This document shows positions 38,261-45,968 of a DNA stretch of 64,000 nucleotides, piece after piece. A program made the position numbers and the translations under genes. Source of the DNA: Duganella sp. BJB480 (lineage in GTDB: Bacteria > Pseudomonadota > Gammaproteobacteria > Burkholderiales > Burkholderiaceae_D); assembly GCA_003416985.1 (NCBI GenBank), contig QVIN01000009.1:1-64000 (forward strand), written 5' to 3'. The notes beneath the pieces are model-generated. The model was given only the letters and a program-made list of their open reading frames with translations. It did not search any database and was not told the DNA's origin. Within the stretch, counting starts at the first letter, position 1. Each line of letters starts with the position of its first letter.

Positions 38261-39688
38261 CTAGGCCCTGGTGTATGCGGTCTTGACGCTGGTGTAGAAC
38301 TCGGCCGCGTGGCTGCCCTGCTCGCGCGCGCCGTAACTCGATCCCTTGGTGCCGCCGAACGGCACGTGGTAGTCGACGCCAGCGGTGGGCACGTTCACCA
38401 TCACCATGCCTGCCTGCGCCTGGCGCTTGAAGTGGGTCGCGTGCTTGAGCGACGTGGTGCAGATGCCGGCCGACAGGCCGAACGGGCTGTCGTTGGCCAA
38501 TTCCAGCGCGTGCTCGTAGCCGTCGGCCGGAATGGCGCAGGCCACCGGACCAAAGATCTCTTCGCGCGCGATGCGCATGCCGGCGTCGGCGTCCGCGAAC
38601 AAGGCCGGACTCATGAAATAGCCATCGGTGTCGCGTTTCAGCCTGCGGCCGCCGCAGACCAGCCGCGCGCCTTCGGCCTGCCCCAGTTCGACATAGTCCA
38701 GATTGCTGGCCAGCTGTTCGCCGTCGACCACGGGACCGATCTGCGTCTGTGCCTCCAGCGCGTGGCCGACCTGCAACGCCGATAGGGTCTCGCCGACGCG
38801 CCGCACGAATTCCGCATACACGCCCTTCTCGACGATGAAGCGCGACGAGGCGGTGCAGCGCTGGCCGGTCGAGTAGTAGGCACCCTGCACCGCGCAATCG
38901 ACCGCGACATCGAGGTCGGCGTCGTTGAGGATCACCAGCGGATTCTTGCCGCCCATTTCCAGCTGCACCTTGGCAAAGCGCCGGGCGGCGGCCGTCATCA
39001 GCGTGCGGCCGGTATCGACCGAGCCGGTGAAGCTGATGGCCGCCACCTGCGGCGATTCCAGCAGCGCCTTCCCGACCACCGAGCCGCGCCCCATGGCCAG
39101 GTTGAACACGCCGGCCGGCAAGCCGGAGCGGCTGATGATCTCGGCCAGCGCCCAGGCGCAGCCCGGCACCAGGTCGGCCGGCTTGAACACCACCGTGTTG
39201 CCGTAGGCCAGGGCCGGCGCGATCTTCCAGGCCGGGATCGCCATCGGGAAGTTCCACGGCGTGATGATGCCGACCACGCCCACCGGCTCGCGCGTGACCT
39301 CGACCTCGACCTGCGGCCGCACCGAAGCCAGCTTGTCGCCGCGCAGGCGCAGCGCCTCGCCGCCGAAGAACTTGAAGATATTGCCGGCGCGCGCCACCTC
39401 GCCGATGCCCTCGGCCAGCGTCTTGCCCTGCTCGCGCGCCAGCAGCGTACCCAGCTCGCGTTTCCGCAGCAACAGTTCGCTGCCGACGAAATCGAGCGCC
39501 CTGGCCCGCGGTTCGATGCCGCTGTTCGCCCATGCGTGGCGCATGGACGCGGCGGCGGCGATCGCCTGTCCGGCCTGGGCGGCGTCGGCATGCGCATATT
39601 CCCCCACCAGGTCGGCCAGGTCCGAGGGGTTGATGTTGCGGCGCGGGCTGCCGTCGACCCAGGCGCCGCCTATGTAATTGGCGTGCAT
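38261..39688 (-). CDS. NAD(P)-dependent aldehyde dehydrogenase
   Basis: 475 residues from ATG 39688. Motifs: VGVVGIITPWNFPMAIPAWKIAPALAYGNTVVFKPA, SFTGSVDTGRTLM (cofactor), LEMGGKNPLVIL (catalytic Glu), STGQRCTASSRFI (catalytic Cys) and REEIFGPVACA. Closest in style to semialdehyde dehydrogenases such as 2-oxoglutarate semialdehyde dehydrogenase. It starts 2 bp after the VOC gene stop and precedes the hydroxylase, so it should oxidise an aldehyde product of the same pathway. Substrate not determinable. Confidence 0.93.
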   Translation of the reverse strand: MHANYIGGAWVDGSPRRNINPSDLADLVGEYAHADAAQAGQAIAAAASMRHAWANSGIEPRARALDFVGSELLLRKRELGTLLAREQGKTLAEGIGEVARAGNIFKFFGGEALRLRGDKLASVRPQVEVEVTREPVGVVGIITPWNFPMAIPAWKIAPALAYGNTVVFKPADLVPGCAWALAEIISRSGLPAGVFNLAMGRGSVVGKALLESPQVAAISFTGSVDTGRTLMTAAARRFAKVQLEMGGKNPLVILNDADLDVAVDCAVQGAYYSTGQRCTASSRFIVEKGVYAEFVRRVGETLSALQVGHALEAQTQIGPVVDGEQLASNLDYVELGQAEGARLVCGGRRLKRDTDGYFMSPALFADADAGMRIAREEIFGPVACAIPADGYEHALELANDSPFGLSAGICTTSLKHATHFKRQAQAGMVMVNVPTAGVDYHVPFGGTKGSSYGAREQGSHAAEFYTSVKTAYTRA

Positions 39689-39690
39689 GG

Positions 39691-40242
39691 TCAGGCGCGC
39701 GTCTGGCGCAGCAGCTCGCGCGTGGCGGCGATCCATTCCGCGCGCGTCTTGAAGTCGGGGCGGCGGCGGCACATGGCCTCGGTGGTGGCCAGGATGGTGT
39801 CCGCCGGCTGCGACAGGTCGAGCGGTTCGCGGCACGGCTGGTGGGTGTAGAACGGCGAATCGACATACATCTCGATCGGATTGCCCTCCGGGTCCTTGAA
39901 GTATAGCGACCAGGCGTTGCCGTGGTCGACCTGGTCGAGATCGCGCAGGCCGAATTCCTGGGCCCGCTTGTAATACGTGCGCAAATCCTCCAGTGTATCG
40001 AGCAGGAAGGACAGCTGGTTGATTGGATTGAATGGCAGGTCGGTCGGCTTGCCGTCGAACAGCACCAGTTGGTGGTGAATTTCTGGATCCTGCGTCATGA
40101 AGAACAGGCGGTGGCCGGTGGAGGCGACGCCGCGGTCGCTGACGATGAAGCCGATCTTGGCCCGGTAGAACTCGACCATCATGTCGAGGTCGGCGCAGAA
40201 GATGCCGGTGTGGGTGTACTGAATGCGGGGCAGTTGCGACAT
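39691..40242 (-). CDS. VOC-family protein, extradiol-dioxygenase-like
   Basis: 183 residues from ATG 40242 (AGGAGTCC upstream). Two beta-alpha-beta-beta-beta modules with candidate metal ligands His in YTHTGIFCADLD, His in DPEIHHQLVLFDG and Glu in DPEGNPIEMYVDSPF. This is the 2-His-1-carboxylate set of type I ring-cleavage dioxygenases. A C-terminal extension (PCREPLDLSQ...) is longer than in glyoxalase I. In this operon ring cleavage of the hydroxylated aromatic is the most natural role; an isomerase is the alternative. Confidence 0.85.
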   Translation of the reverse strand: MSQLPRIQYTHTGIFCADLDMMVEFYRAKIGFIVSDRGVASTGHRLFFMTQDPEIHHQLVLFDGKPTDLPFNPINQLSFLLDTLEDLRTYYKRAQEFGLRDLDQVDHGNAWSLYFKDPEGNPIEMYVDSPFYTHQPCREPLDLSQPADTILATTEAMCRRRPDFKTRAEWIAATRELLRQTRA

Positions 40243-40252
40243 GGTGGACTCC

Positions 40253-41104
40253 TCAAGCTTCATCGATGACGGGATTGGACAGCGTGCCGATCTGCGAGAT
40301 CGTCACTTCGAAGGTGTCGCCGGCCGCGAGGAACACCGGTGGCGTGCGTTTGAAGCCGATGCCGCTCGGCGTGCCGGTGGCCAGGATGTCGCCCGGATGC
40401 CACGGCAGCGCCTTCGAGATATACGCGATCAGCGCCGGAATGTCGAACGCCAGTTCGGCCAGGCGGCCATGCTGCATCTGTTCGCCGTTCAGCGTGCCGG
40501 TGACGAGCAGCTCGCGATAGTCGGCGATCTCGTCGGCCGTCACCAGCCACGGCCCCAGCGCCCCGGTGGACTGGAAGTTCTTGCCCATGCCGTATTGGTG
40601 GGTGTGGAACTGCCAGTCGCGTACGCTGGCGTCGTTGAAACAGGTGTAGCCGGCCACATGACTCATGGCGTCGGCGGCGTCGATGTGGGCGCCCCCTTTG
40701 CCGATCACCACCGCCAGCTCGGCCTCGAAATCGAAGTGGCCGGAAACCTTGGGCCGCAGCAGCGGCGCGCCGTGGGCGATCAGCGTTTCGTGATAGCGCT
40801 GGAAGATCACCGGGTGTTCGCCGATCTTGCGGCCCGCCTCGTGCGCATGCTCGACATAGTTAATGCCGACGCAGACCACCTTGCCGGGGCGCGGTATCAC
40901 CGGCTCCAGCTGCACGCCGGTCAGCGGGCACATGACGGGCGTGCTTGCCACGATGCGGCGCGCCGCCTCCAGCGCGGCCGGGTCGCCCAGCAGCGTCGCC
41001 AGGTCTTCCACGCCATCCAGCTGGCCGCTCAGCTCCACCACGCCCTGCCCGGTCACCGCGCCAAACCGCGCCTGGCCTTCGCGCCGATATGAAATCAACT
41101 TCAT
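40253..41104 (-). CDS. Fumarylacetoacetate hydrolase (FAH) family protein
   Basis: 283 residues. FAH motifs: KVVCVGINYVEHAHEAG, FDFEAELAVVIGKGG (metal-binding acidic residues), VAGYTCFNDASVRDWQ and PGDILATGTPSGIGFKRTPP. The family cleaves carbon-carbon bonds of 1,3-diketo acids or decarboxylates and isomerises ring-fission products. First gene of the minus-strand run, with AAGGAGAAG upstream, 10 bp before the VOC gene. It shares the palindromic divergent promoter with the plus-strand run. Confidence 0.93.
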   Translation of the reverse strand: MKLISYRREGQARFGAVTGQGVVELSGQLDGVEDLATLLGDPAALEAARRIVASTPVMCPLTGVQLEPVIPRPGKVVCVGINYVEHAHEAGRKIGEHPVIFQRYHETLIAHGAPLLRPKVSGHFDFEAELAVVIGKGGAHIDAADAMSHVAGYTCFNDASVRDWQFHTHQYGMGKNFQSTGALGPWLVTADEIADYRELLVTGTLNGEQMQHGRLAELAFDIPALIAYISKALPWHPGDILATGTPSGIGFKRTPPVFLAAGDTFEVTISQIGTLSNPVIDEA

Positions 41105-41173
41105 TGTCTTCTCCTTGTTGTTCGGGTGGCAGGCGCCTGCCGCGCCATGCCTGGAGCAATTATAGGATCAAAC

Positions 41174-41195
41174 ATATTTTTGTGCACAAAAATAT
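41174..41195. promoter_or_regulatory. 22-bp perfect palindrome in the divergent promoter
   Basis: Core TTTTTGTGCACAAAAA, flanked by ATA/TAT on both sides to give a fully symmetric 22-mer. It lies 70 bp before the FAH gene start and about 127 bp before the AA_synth gene. TTGTGCACAA fits the FadR-type GntR pattern (TxGT...ACxA). No regulator gene is inside the cluster, so the binding protein is unknown; the GntR protein at 29124 is one candidate. Confidence 0.55.
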
Positions 41196-41321
41196 TTAAT
41201 TTGCATAAAATCTCGCCGCATGTATAATTTCCATCAAGGGGCGGGACCGGATCTCCGGCCCGCCGCGCCGCCTGCGGCTGGCATGCAGGCGCTTCGATTG
41301 TTGTTCGCTGAGGAGATGTTG

Positions 41322-41903
41322 ATGTCGCTCGTTACGGTACGCAAGTACAAACTGGATATTGAAGAAATTTGGCATGAAGGCGGCCCGCGGTTGGAGCAGC
41401 CGCTGCGGGTGGCGACGGCGCTGGCCGTGGTCGCCAATCCCTATGCCGGGCGTTACCAGCCCGACCTGCTCCCCTTCATGGCGGAGCTGCGCCAACTCGG
41501 TTCGGAGCTGTCGGCGCGCCTGATCGCGGCGCTGGGCGGCGTCGCCAACGTGCAGGCCTATGGCAAGGGTGCGGTGGTCGGCGAGGACGGCGAACTGGAG
41601 CACGGCGCGGTCTGGCACGAGGCCGGCGGCTGGGCGATGCGCGAAGCGCTGGGTCAGCCGAAGGCCATCGTGCCGTCCGCCAAGACCATCGGCGGCATTG
41701 GCACCCGCCTGATCGTGCCGTTGGGGCATATCCAGGCCGCCTATGTTCGCAGCCATTTCGGCGCCGCCGAAATGACGCTGTGGGACGGTCCGCGCCGCAA
41801 CGAAATCGCCTTCGGACTGGCGATGGCGACCGGCGGCCGGGTCCATGCCCGCCTGGGCGGGCTGGCGGCGGCCGACGTCACGGGCAACGACGGCCTGCGC
41901 TGA
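41322..41903 (+). CDS. Amino acid synthesis family protein (AA_synth, PF06684-like)
   Basis: 193 residues from ATG 41322, with GAGGAG at good spacing (ATG 41316 is too close). Motifs typical of the family: VVANPYAGRYQPDLLPFM, YGKGAVVGEDGELEHGAVWHE and VPSAKTIGGIGTRLIVPLGH. The family name is misleading: such genes usually sit in catabolic clusters for cyclic or amide compounds, where a hydrolase or isomerase-like function is assumed. First gene of the plus-strand catabolic run. Confidence 0.85.
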   Translation: MSLVTVRKYKLDIEEIWHEGGPRLEQPLRVATALAVVANPYAGRYQPDLLPFMAELRQLGSELSARLIAALGGVANVQAYGKGAVVGEDGELEHGAVWHEAGGWAMREALGQPKAIVPSAKTIGGIGTRLIVPLGHIQAAYVRSHFGAAEMTLWDGPRRNEIAFGLAMATGGRVHARLGGLAAADVTGNDGLR

Positions 41904-41952
41904 TCCGCGCGGCCACCAAGCAGAAGACCACACAAAAACAAGGAGACATGAA

Positions 41953-43062
41953 ATGAGCAAGATGATGCGCGCGGCACGGATGCACGAAGTCGGCAAGCCG
42001 ATGGAAATCGAACGGATACCGGTGCCGGAAGTCCGCCCCGGCGATGTGCTGGTCAAGGTCAAGGCTTGCGGCATCGTGCCCAACCTGGGCAACGTCCTGA
42101 GCAACTGGGGTACCTGGTTCCCGCACCTGCCGCTGCCCAAGCTGCCGGCCATTTTCGGCCTGGATCCGGCCGGCGTGATCGAAGCGGTCGGCTCGCAGGT
42201 GATCGGTTTCAAGCCGGGCGACCGCGTCTACGTCAACCCGGCCCGCTATTGCGGCGCCTGCCGCAACTGCCGCGCCGGCGAGACCACCGCCTGCGCCAGC
42301 TATACCTTCAACGGCTACTTCGGTTTCTCCCGGCGCTCGCAGCGCATCTACGACGACTACCCGTACGGCGGCCTGTGCGAATACATGACGGCGCCACAAT
42401 ACAGCCTGGTGCGCATTCCCGGCAATATGCGCTTCGAGCAGGCCGCACGGCTGGGCTACCTGGGCACCGCCTACCGCGCGCTGCGCACGGCCGGCGTGGG
42501 GCCGGGCTCCACTGTGCTGATCAACGGCATCAGCGGCACGCTGGGCCTGGGTGGCGCGCTGTTCGCGCTGGCACTGGGCGCGCGCCGCATCCTCGGCACC
42601 GGCCGCAACGTGGAGCTGCTGCAGCGGGTCAAGGCGTTGGCGCCGGATCGCATTCACGTGCATGCGCTCGGCAAGCGCCCCATGCGGGACTGGAGCGACG
42701 AAGTCACCGAGGGCGAAGGGGTGGACGCCGTAATCGATGCGCTGGGCCCTGGCGCCGACCCGCGCACCCTGCTCGACGCGTTGTCGACGCTGCGACGCGG
42801 CGGCAAGCTGGTCAATGTCGGCGCGGTGGCCGGCGAAGTGCCGGTCAACCTGCACTATTTGATGGACAATGACATCACGCTGGTCGGCTCGGCGTGGTTC
42901 ACCACCGCCCAGGGCCAGGAGATGGCGGACCTGGCCGAGGCCGGCGTGGTGGATCTGTCGGTGTTCGAGCACCACAGCTTCCCTCTGGAGAAGGTGAACG
43001 AGGCGATCGGCGGCATCGAGCACCGTTCCGGCGGCTTCAGCAACTTCGTCATCTGTCCCTAA
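41953..43062 (+). CDS. Zinc-binding alcohol dehydrogenase family protein
   Basis: 369 residues from ATG 41953 (AAGGAGACATGAA upstream). GroES-like N-terminal domain with structural-zinc cysteines in ARYCGACRNCRAGETTAC and a Rossmann domain with VLINGISGTLGLGGALFALALGARRILGTG. The first catalytic-zinc ligand would be the Cys of KACGIVPNLGN. NAD(P)-dependent alcohol or ketone conversion in the cytoplasm; it probably supplies or consumes the carbonyl handled by the aldehyde dehydrogenase on the other strand. Confidence 0.9.
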   Translation: MSKMMRAARMHEVGKPMEIERIPVPEVRPGDVLVKVKACGIVPNLGNVLSNWGTWFPHLPLPKLPAIFGLDPAGVIEAVGSQVIGFKPGDRVYVNPARYCGACRNCRAGETTACASYTFNGYFGFSRRSQRIYDDYPYGGLCEYMTAPQYSLVRIPGNMRFEQAARLGYLGTAYRALRTAGVGPGSTVLINGISGTLGLGGALFALALGARRILGTGRNVELLQRVKALAPDRIHVHALGKRPMRDWSDEVTEGEGVDAVIDALGPGADPRTLLDALSTLRRGGKLVNVGAVAGEVPVNLHYLMDNDITLVGSAWFTTAQGQEMADLAEAGVVDLSVFEHHSFPLEKVNEAIGGIEHRSGGFSNFVICP

Positions 43063-43072
43063 GGAGCACACC

Positions 43073-43618
43073 ATGGAAATCCGACGTATCGTTACCGGCC
43101 ACGACGCCCAAGGCAAGGCGGTGTTCGTCTCGGAAGCGGCGGCGCCGCGCGCGGCCGCATTCAAGCACATTCCCGGCCACGCCTTCGCCCAAGTCTGGGC
43201 CACGGCACCCGGCGCCAGCCTGCCGGCGCCGGCAGGCGATCCCACCCTGGACGGCGGCTCGCTGGTGCCGGCGCCGGGCGGCACCAGCTTCCTGATCGTC
43301 ACCTTCCCGCCGGACGCCGTCATGATGAGCCCGGACTTTAACGGTGCGGCGGCCGGCGCCGAGCTGGGCGCCGCCCTGCCCGGCCTGATCGACTGTTTCG
43401 AGCCGGACTGCCCCGGCATGCACCGCAGCGACAGCATCGACTATGCGCTGGTGCTGGGCGGCGAGATCTGGCTGGAGCTGGACGACGGCGCGCAAAAACT
43501 GCTGCGCCAGGGCGACGTGGCGGTGCAGAACGGCACGCGCCATGCGTGGCGCAACCGCAGCGCGCAGGCCGCCACGCTGGCGTTCATCCTGGTCGGCGCG
43601 GCCCGGCCGGGAGCTTGA
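43073..43618 (+). CDS. Cupin-domain protein
   Basis: 181 residues, with AAGGAG before ATG 43073. The C-terminal half is a cupin: GMHRSDSIDYALVLGGEIWLELDDGAQKLLRQGDVAVQNGTRHAWRN. The N-terminal half has a second, degenerate beta-barrel pattern with TSFLIVTFPPDA. These proteins occur with hydroxylase/FAH clusters and may act as small isomerases, dioxygenases or binding proteins. It sits 10 bp after the dehydrogenase and 1 bp before the reductase gene, so is firmly in the operon. Confidence 0.88.
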   Translation: MEIRRIVTGHDAQGKAVFVSEAAAPRAAAFKHIPGHAFAQVWATAPGASLPAPAGDPTLDGGSLVPAPGGTSFLIVTFPPDAVMMSPDFNGAAAGAELGAALPGLIDCFEPDCPGMHRSDSIDYALVLGGEIWLELDDGAQKLLRQGDVAVQNGTRHAWRNRSAQAATLAFILVGAARPGA

Positions 43619-43619
43619 C

Positions 43620-44216
43620 ATGACGCGCTGCATTTGCGACGACGCCGTGCGCGACCTGATCTTCCGCGAGGCGCGTAGCCAGAACCGCTGGCAGGCGCGC
43701 GGCGTGGACGACGCGCTGCTGCGCGAAGTCTACGAGTTGCTGAAATGGGGGCCGACCAGCATGAACACCTCGCCGTTGCGGCTGCTGTTCCTGCGCACGC
43801 CCGAGGCGAAGGAACGGCTGCTGCCGGCGCTGGCGCCGGGCAACGTCGACAAGGCCAGGACGGCGCCGGTGGTGGCGGTGGTGGCCTACGACCGGACGTT
43901 TTACGAGAAATTGCCGACGCTGTTTCCGCACCGCGCGGACGCGGCCGACATGTTCCGCAACAATGAGCGGCTGAGCGAGAGCACCGCTTTTCGCAATGCC
44001 TCGCTGCAAGGCGCCTACTTGATGATCGCGGCGCGGATGGTGGGTCTCGATTGCGGCCCCATGTCCGGCTTCAACGAGGAGCTGGTCAACCAGACCTTTT
44101 TCTCGGACGGCGCATGGAAAGTCAACTTCCTGTGCGGCATAGGCTATGGCGACGCCACGGGATTGTTCCCCCGCCATCCCAAACTCAGCTTTGAGGAAGT
44201 TTGCCAGTTCCGCTAG
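43620..44216 (+). CDS. Nitroreductase-family protein, malonic semialdehyde reductase (RutE/HadB)-like
   Basis: 198 residues (RutE is 196). FMN-binding nitroreductase fold with FREARSQNRWQARGVDDALLREVYELLKWGPTSMNTSPLRLLF, and NASLQGAYLMIAARMVGLDCGPMSGF near the flavin site; the end FPRHPKLSFEEV is typical of RutE. RutE reduces malonic semialdehyde to 3-hydroxypropionate, so the cluster may release a C3 semialdehyde. Only one base separates it from the cupin stop codon. No terminator is visible after it. Confidence 0.9.
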   Translation: MTRCICDDAVRDLIFREARSQNRWQARGVDDALLREVYELLKWGPTSMNTSPLRLLFLRTPEAKERLLPALAPGNVDKARTAPVVAVVAYDRTFYEKLPTLFPHRADAADMFRNNERLSESTAFRNASLQGAYLMIAARMVGLDCGPMSGFNEELVNQTFFSDGAWKVNFLCGIGYGDATGLFPRHPKLSFEEVCQFR

Positions 44217-44480
44217 CAAACCAAACTCTATCCCACCGGCGGCGCGGGCTGCGTCTGCATATCACGCTGTTGATTCGCCTGACCGCCGCCGGCGCCGCGC
44301 TGGGCCACACGCGCTTGGCTGGCGAGCGGAGTGGTTCGTTTCGGTCGATTCAAAGACCGCATGGGGCTTTTATGATTGAACTGTCGCTGATTCACGGCGT
44401 CGTGTACGAAACATTGATGCACGTAAAGCGATGGTCAGAAATTCATTCTCCGACAAGTCTCAACGTAAAAGGTAATACTC

Positions 44481-44831
44481 ATGAACCGCAGCAAAATTAT
44501 GAGCAAGACGGCATTTGTCGTCACGGCCGTCACAGCGAGCGTACTGCTGTCCAGCTCTGTTGTCGCCGCCCCTAAGGACTTGGTCGGCGCGCAGTCCGGC
44601 ACGCTGGTCTTCGCCAACGTGAACAACCGCACCACCTGCGCGCGCGTCTATGTCAATGGCCAGCAGTACGATTTGACCAAGACCAATGTGCAGGGTCTCG
44701 CGCGCAACGTTCCGTTCGGCAAAGCGTTTATGGCGTCCATTTACAATAAGCCTACCTGTGGTGGTACGGCCGCGAAGAACGTTTGGTACACGACCCATAC
44801 GCAGGCCACGCAGACCTGGTTGATTCAATAA
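44481..44831 (+). CDS. Small secreted two-cysteine protein, paralogue 1
   Basis: 116 residues, not a family I recognise. Signal peptide (AFVVTAVTASVLLSSSVVAA), then a compact domain with TTCARVYVNGQQYDL and PTCGGTAAKNVWY, ending in TWLIQ. The two cysteines, the YVNGQQ motif, the CGG motif and the terminal Trp match the proteins at 58924, 62862 and 63347, so it is a divergent member of that family without the Ala/Ser/Gly-rich linker. The cysteines probably form a disulfide in the periplasm or outside. It has its own 260-bp upstream region and a strong bidirectional terminator after it. Confidence 0.8.
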   Translation: MNRSKIMSKTAFVVTAVTASVLLSSSVVAAPKDLVGAQSGTLVFANVNNRTTCARVYVNGQQYDLTKTNVQGLARNVPFGKAFMASIYNKPTCGGTAAKNVWYTTHTQATQTWLIQ

Positions 44832-44868
44832 CCGACCTGAAGACGTCCGCCGGTTCCGCTGGCCGATC

Positions 44869-44902
44869 AAGAGAAAGGGCTCCGATCGGAGCCCTTTCTC
44901 TT
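44869..44902. terminator. Bidirectional terminator, 17-bp perfect palindrome
   Basis: AAGAGAAAGGGCTCCGA (44869-44885) followed at once by its exact reverse complement (44886-44902), with A-rich and T-rich ends that serve as T-tracts in both directions. It separates the small secreted protein gene from the convergent Cache gene. Confidence 0.88.
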
Positions 44903-44927
44903 ATCCAAACTGCTGGTATCGCTTTCC

Positions 44928-45395
44928 CTACCTGTAAATGCCGCAACCGATCACGACATCGTCCACGCGCTCGACATAGGTGCGCTTGCCATCGATGGTG
45001 CCGGTAGTCGGGTTGGGCCATTTGTAATCGACCCAGCCCTTGCCTTCCTTGCCCATGCCCAGCGCGAGAATGTCCTTGATCAGGAACTTGCCGTCGGCGT
45101 CCTTCATCTCCAGCACGTTCTTGCCGACCAGCTTGACGTTGGCGCCATTGGCTTGCTCGATGCCGTCGCCATTGGCCAGGAAGGCGAAAATGTACAGGTC
45201 CTTGTGGATGAACGCCCCCTTCGGGTTATTGAATTCCGCGAAGGCCTGCTCCTTGCCATGCTTCTTCAGGAACTCGCTGGCTTTCCTGACCATCGCCACC
45301 GCTTCATCGGCCGTGCCCTTCTCCGCCGCGCCGGCGCCCGCATTGAACAACAGCGCCATGCAGCCCACCATCAAGTATTTCAACAGGTTTTTCAT
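44928..45395 (-). CDS. Stand-alone periplasmic Cache_2 (sCache) protein, paralogue 4
   Basis: 155 residues, AAAGGAAC upstream. Signal peptide (YLMVGCMALLFNAGAGAAE), then DEAVAMVRKASEFLKKHGKEQAF, FIHKDLYIFAFLANGDGIEQ, EMKDADGKFLIKDI, GWVDYKWPNPTTG and RTYVERVDDVVIGCGIY. The Cys in its signal region is not in a lipobox context. Last gene of the run that starts with the NTF2-like gene and porin, 12 bp after the former. It is most like the copy at 28530. Confidence 0.86.
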   Translation of the reverse strand: MKNLLKYLMVGCMALLFNAGAGAAEKGTADEAVAMVRKASEFLKKHGKEQAFAEFNNPKGAFIHKDLYIFAFLANGDGIEQANGANVKLVGKNVLEMKDADGKFLIKDILALGMGKEGKGWVDYKWPNPTTGTIDGKRTYVERVDDVVIGCGIYR

Positions 45396-45407
45396 TTTTC
45401 AGTTCCT

Positions 45408-45962
45408 TTACTCGAAACACGAACATCGATTATTGGACGCCAGCCAGGCCAGCACCGGCCCCACGCCCACCACGTTGGCCGCGCGGTTGATGACCGCCTC
45501 GGTGACGCACCATGGATAGGGCAGCGAGGCCACCCATTTCATGACCGGCTCCACAGCGGCGGGTGGCAATATCTGCATGACTTCCACGCTGATGGCGAGC
45601 CGCTCGGCCAGGCCGGTGGTGTCGTCGAAATGCCAGTCGTAGCGCCCGCAGCCGACCCGCACATTGCCGTTGCACTTGTCCGTCATGACCACCAGCCATT
45701 CGCAGCTGAAGGCGGAAGCCGTTTGCTCGGGCGGAGGACCCAGGCAAAAGGTATAGACGTTCTCGTAGCTTTTTCCGAAGCGGCGCACCAGCACGTCCGC
45801 AATAGCGTCGCGTCCCCGCGCCAGCGGCGGGAAGGCGATGCTGTCGGTATGGACCTGCATCGACAGCATGGCGTCCTCGCTGAAAGCCTGGGCCATCAGG
45901 TGCGGACGATTGCCATCCTTGGCCAGCAGGTAGCTGTGGATGGTGTGGGCGGGCGAGCGCAT
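45408..45962 (-). CDS. NTF2/SnoaL-like fold protein
   Basis: 184 residues, no signal peptide. The N-terminal 130 residues look like an NTF2-like cone: helices HTIHSYLLAKDGNRPHLMAQAFSEDAMLSMQV, then GRDAIADVLVRRFGKSYENVYTF and strands SAFSCEWLVVMTDKCNGNVRVGCGRYDWHF. The final 40 residues (VTEAVINRAANVVGVGPVLAWLA) are an extra helix ending in RCSCFE. Members act as small cyclases, isomerases or binding domains. It starts 6 bp after the porin stop and is followed by the Cache gene. The specific role is unknown. Confidence 0.7.
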   Translation of the reverse strand: MRSPAHTIHSYLLAKDGNRPHLMAQAFSEDAMLSMQVHTDSIAFPPLARGRDAIADVLVRRFGKSYENVYTFCLGPPPEQTASAFSCEWLVVMTDKCNGNVRVGCGRYDWHFDDTTGLAERLAISVEVMQILPPAAVEPVMKWVASLPYPWCVTEAVINRAANVVGVGPVLAWLASNNRCSCFE

Positions 45963-45968
45963 GACGGC

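Noticed and set aside
36621..39866. Apparent 1081-residue fusion of an unknown N-terminus with the flavin monooxygenase
   Set aside because: The first 540 residues are an out-of-phase reading of the aldehyde dehydrogenase gene. The monooxygenase has its own ribosome site and ATG at 38225.
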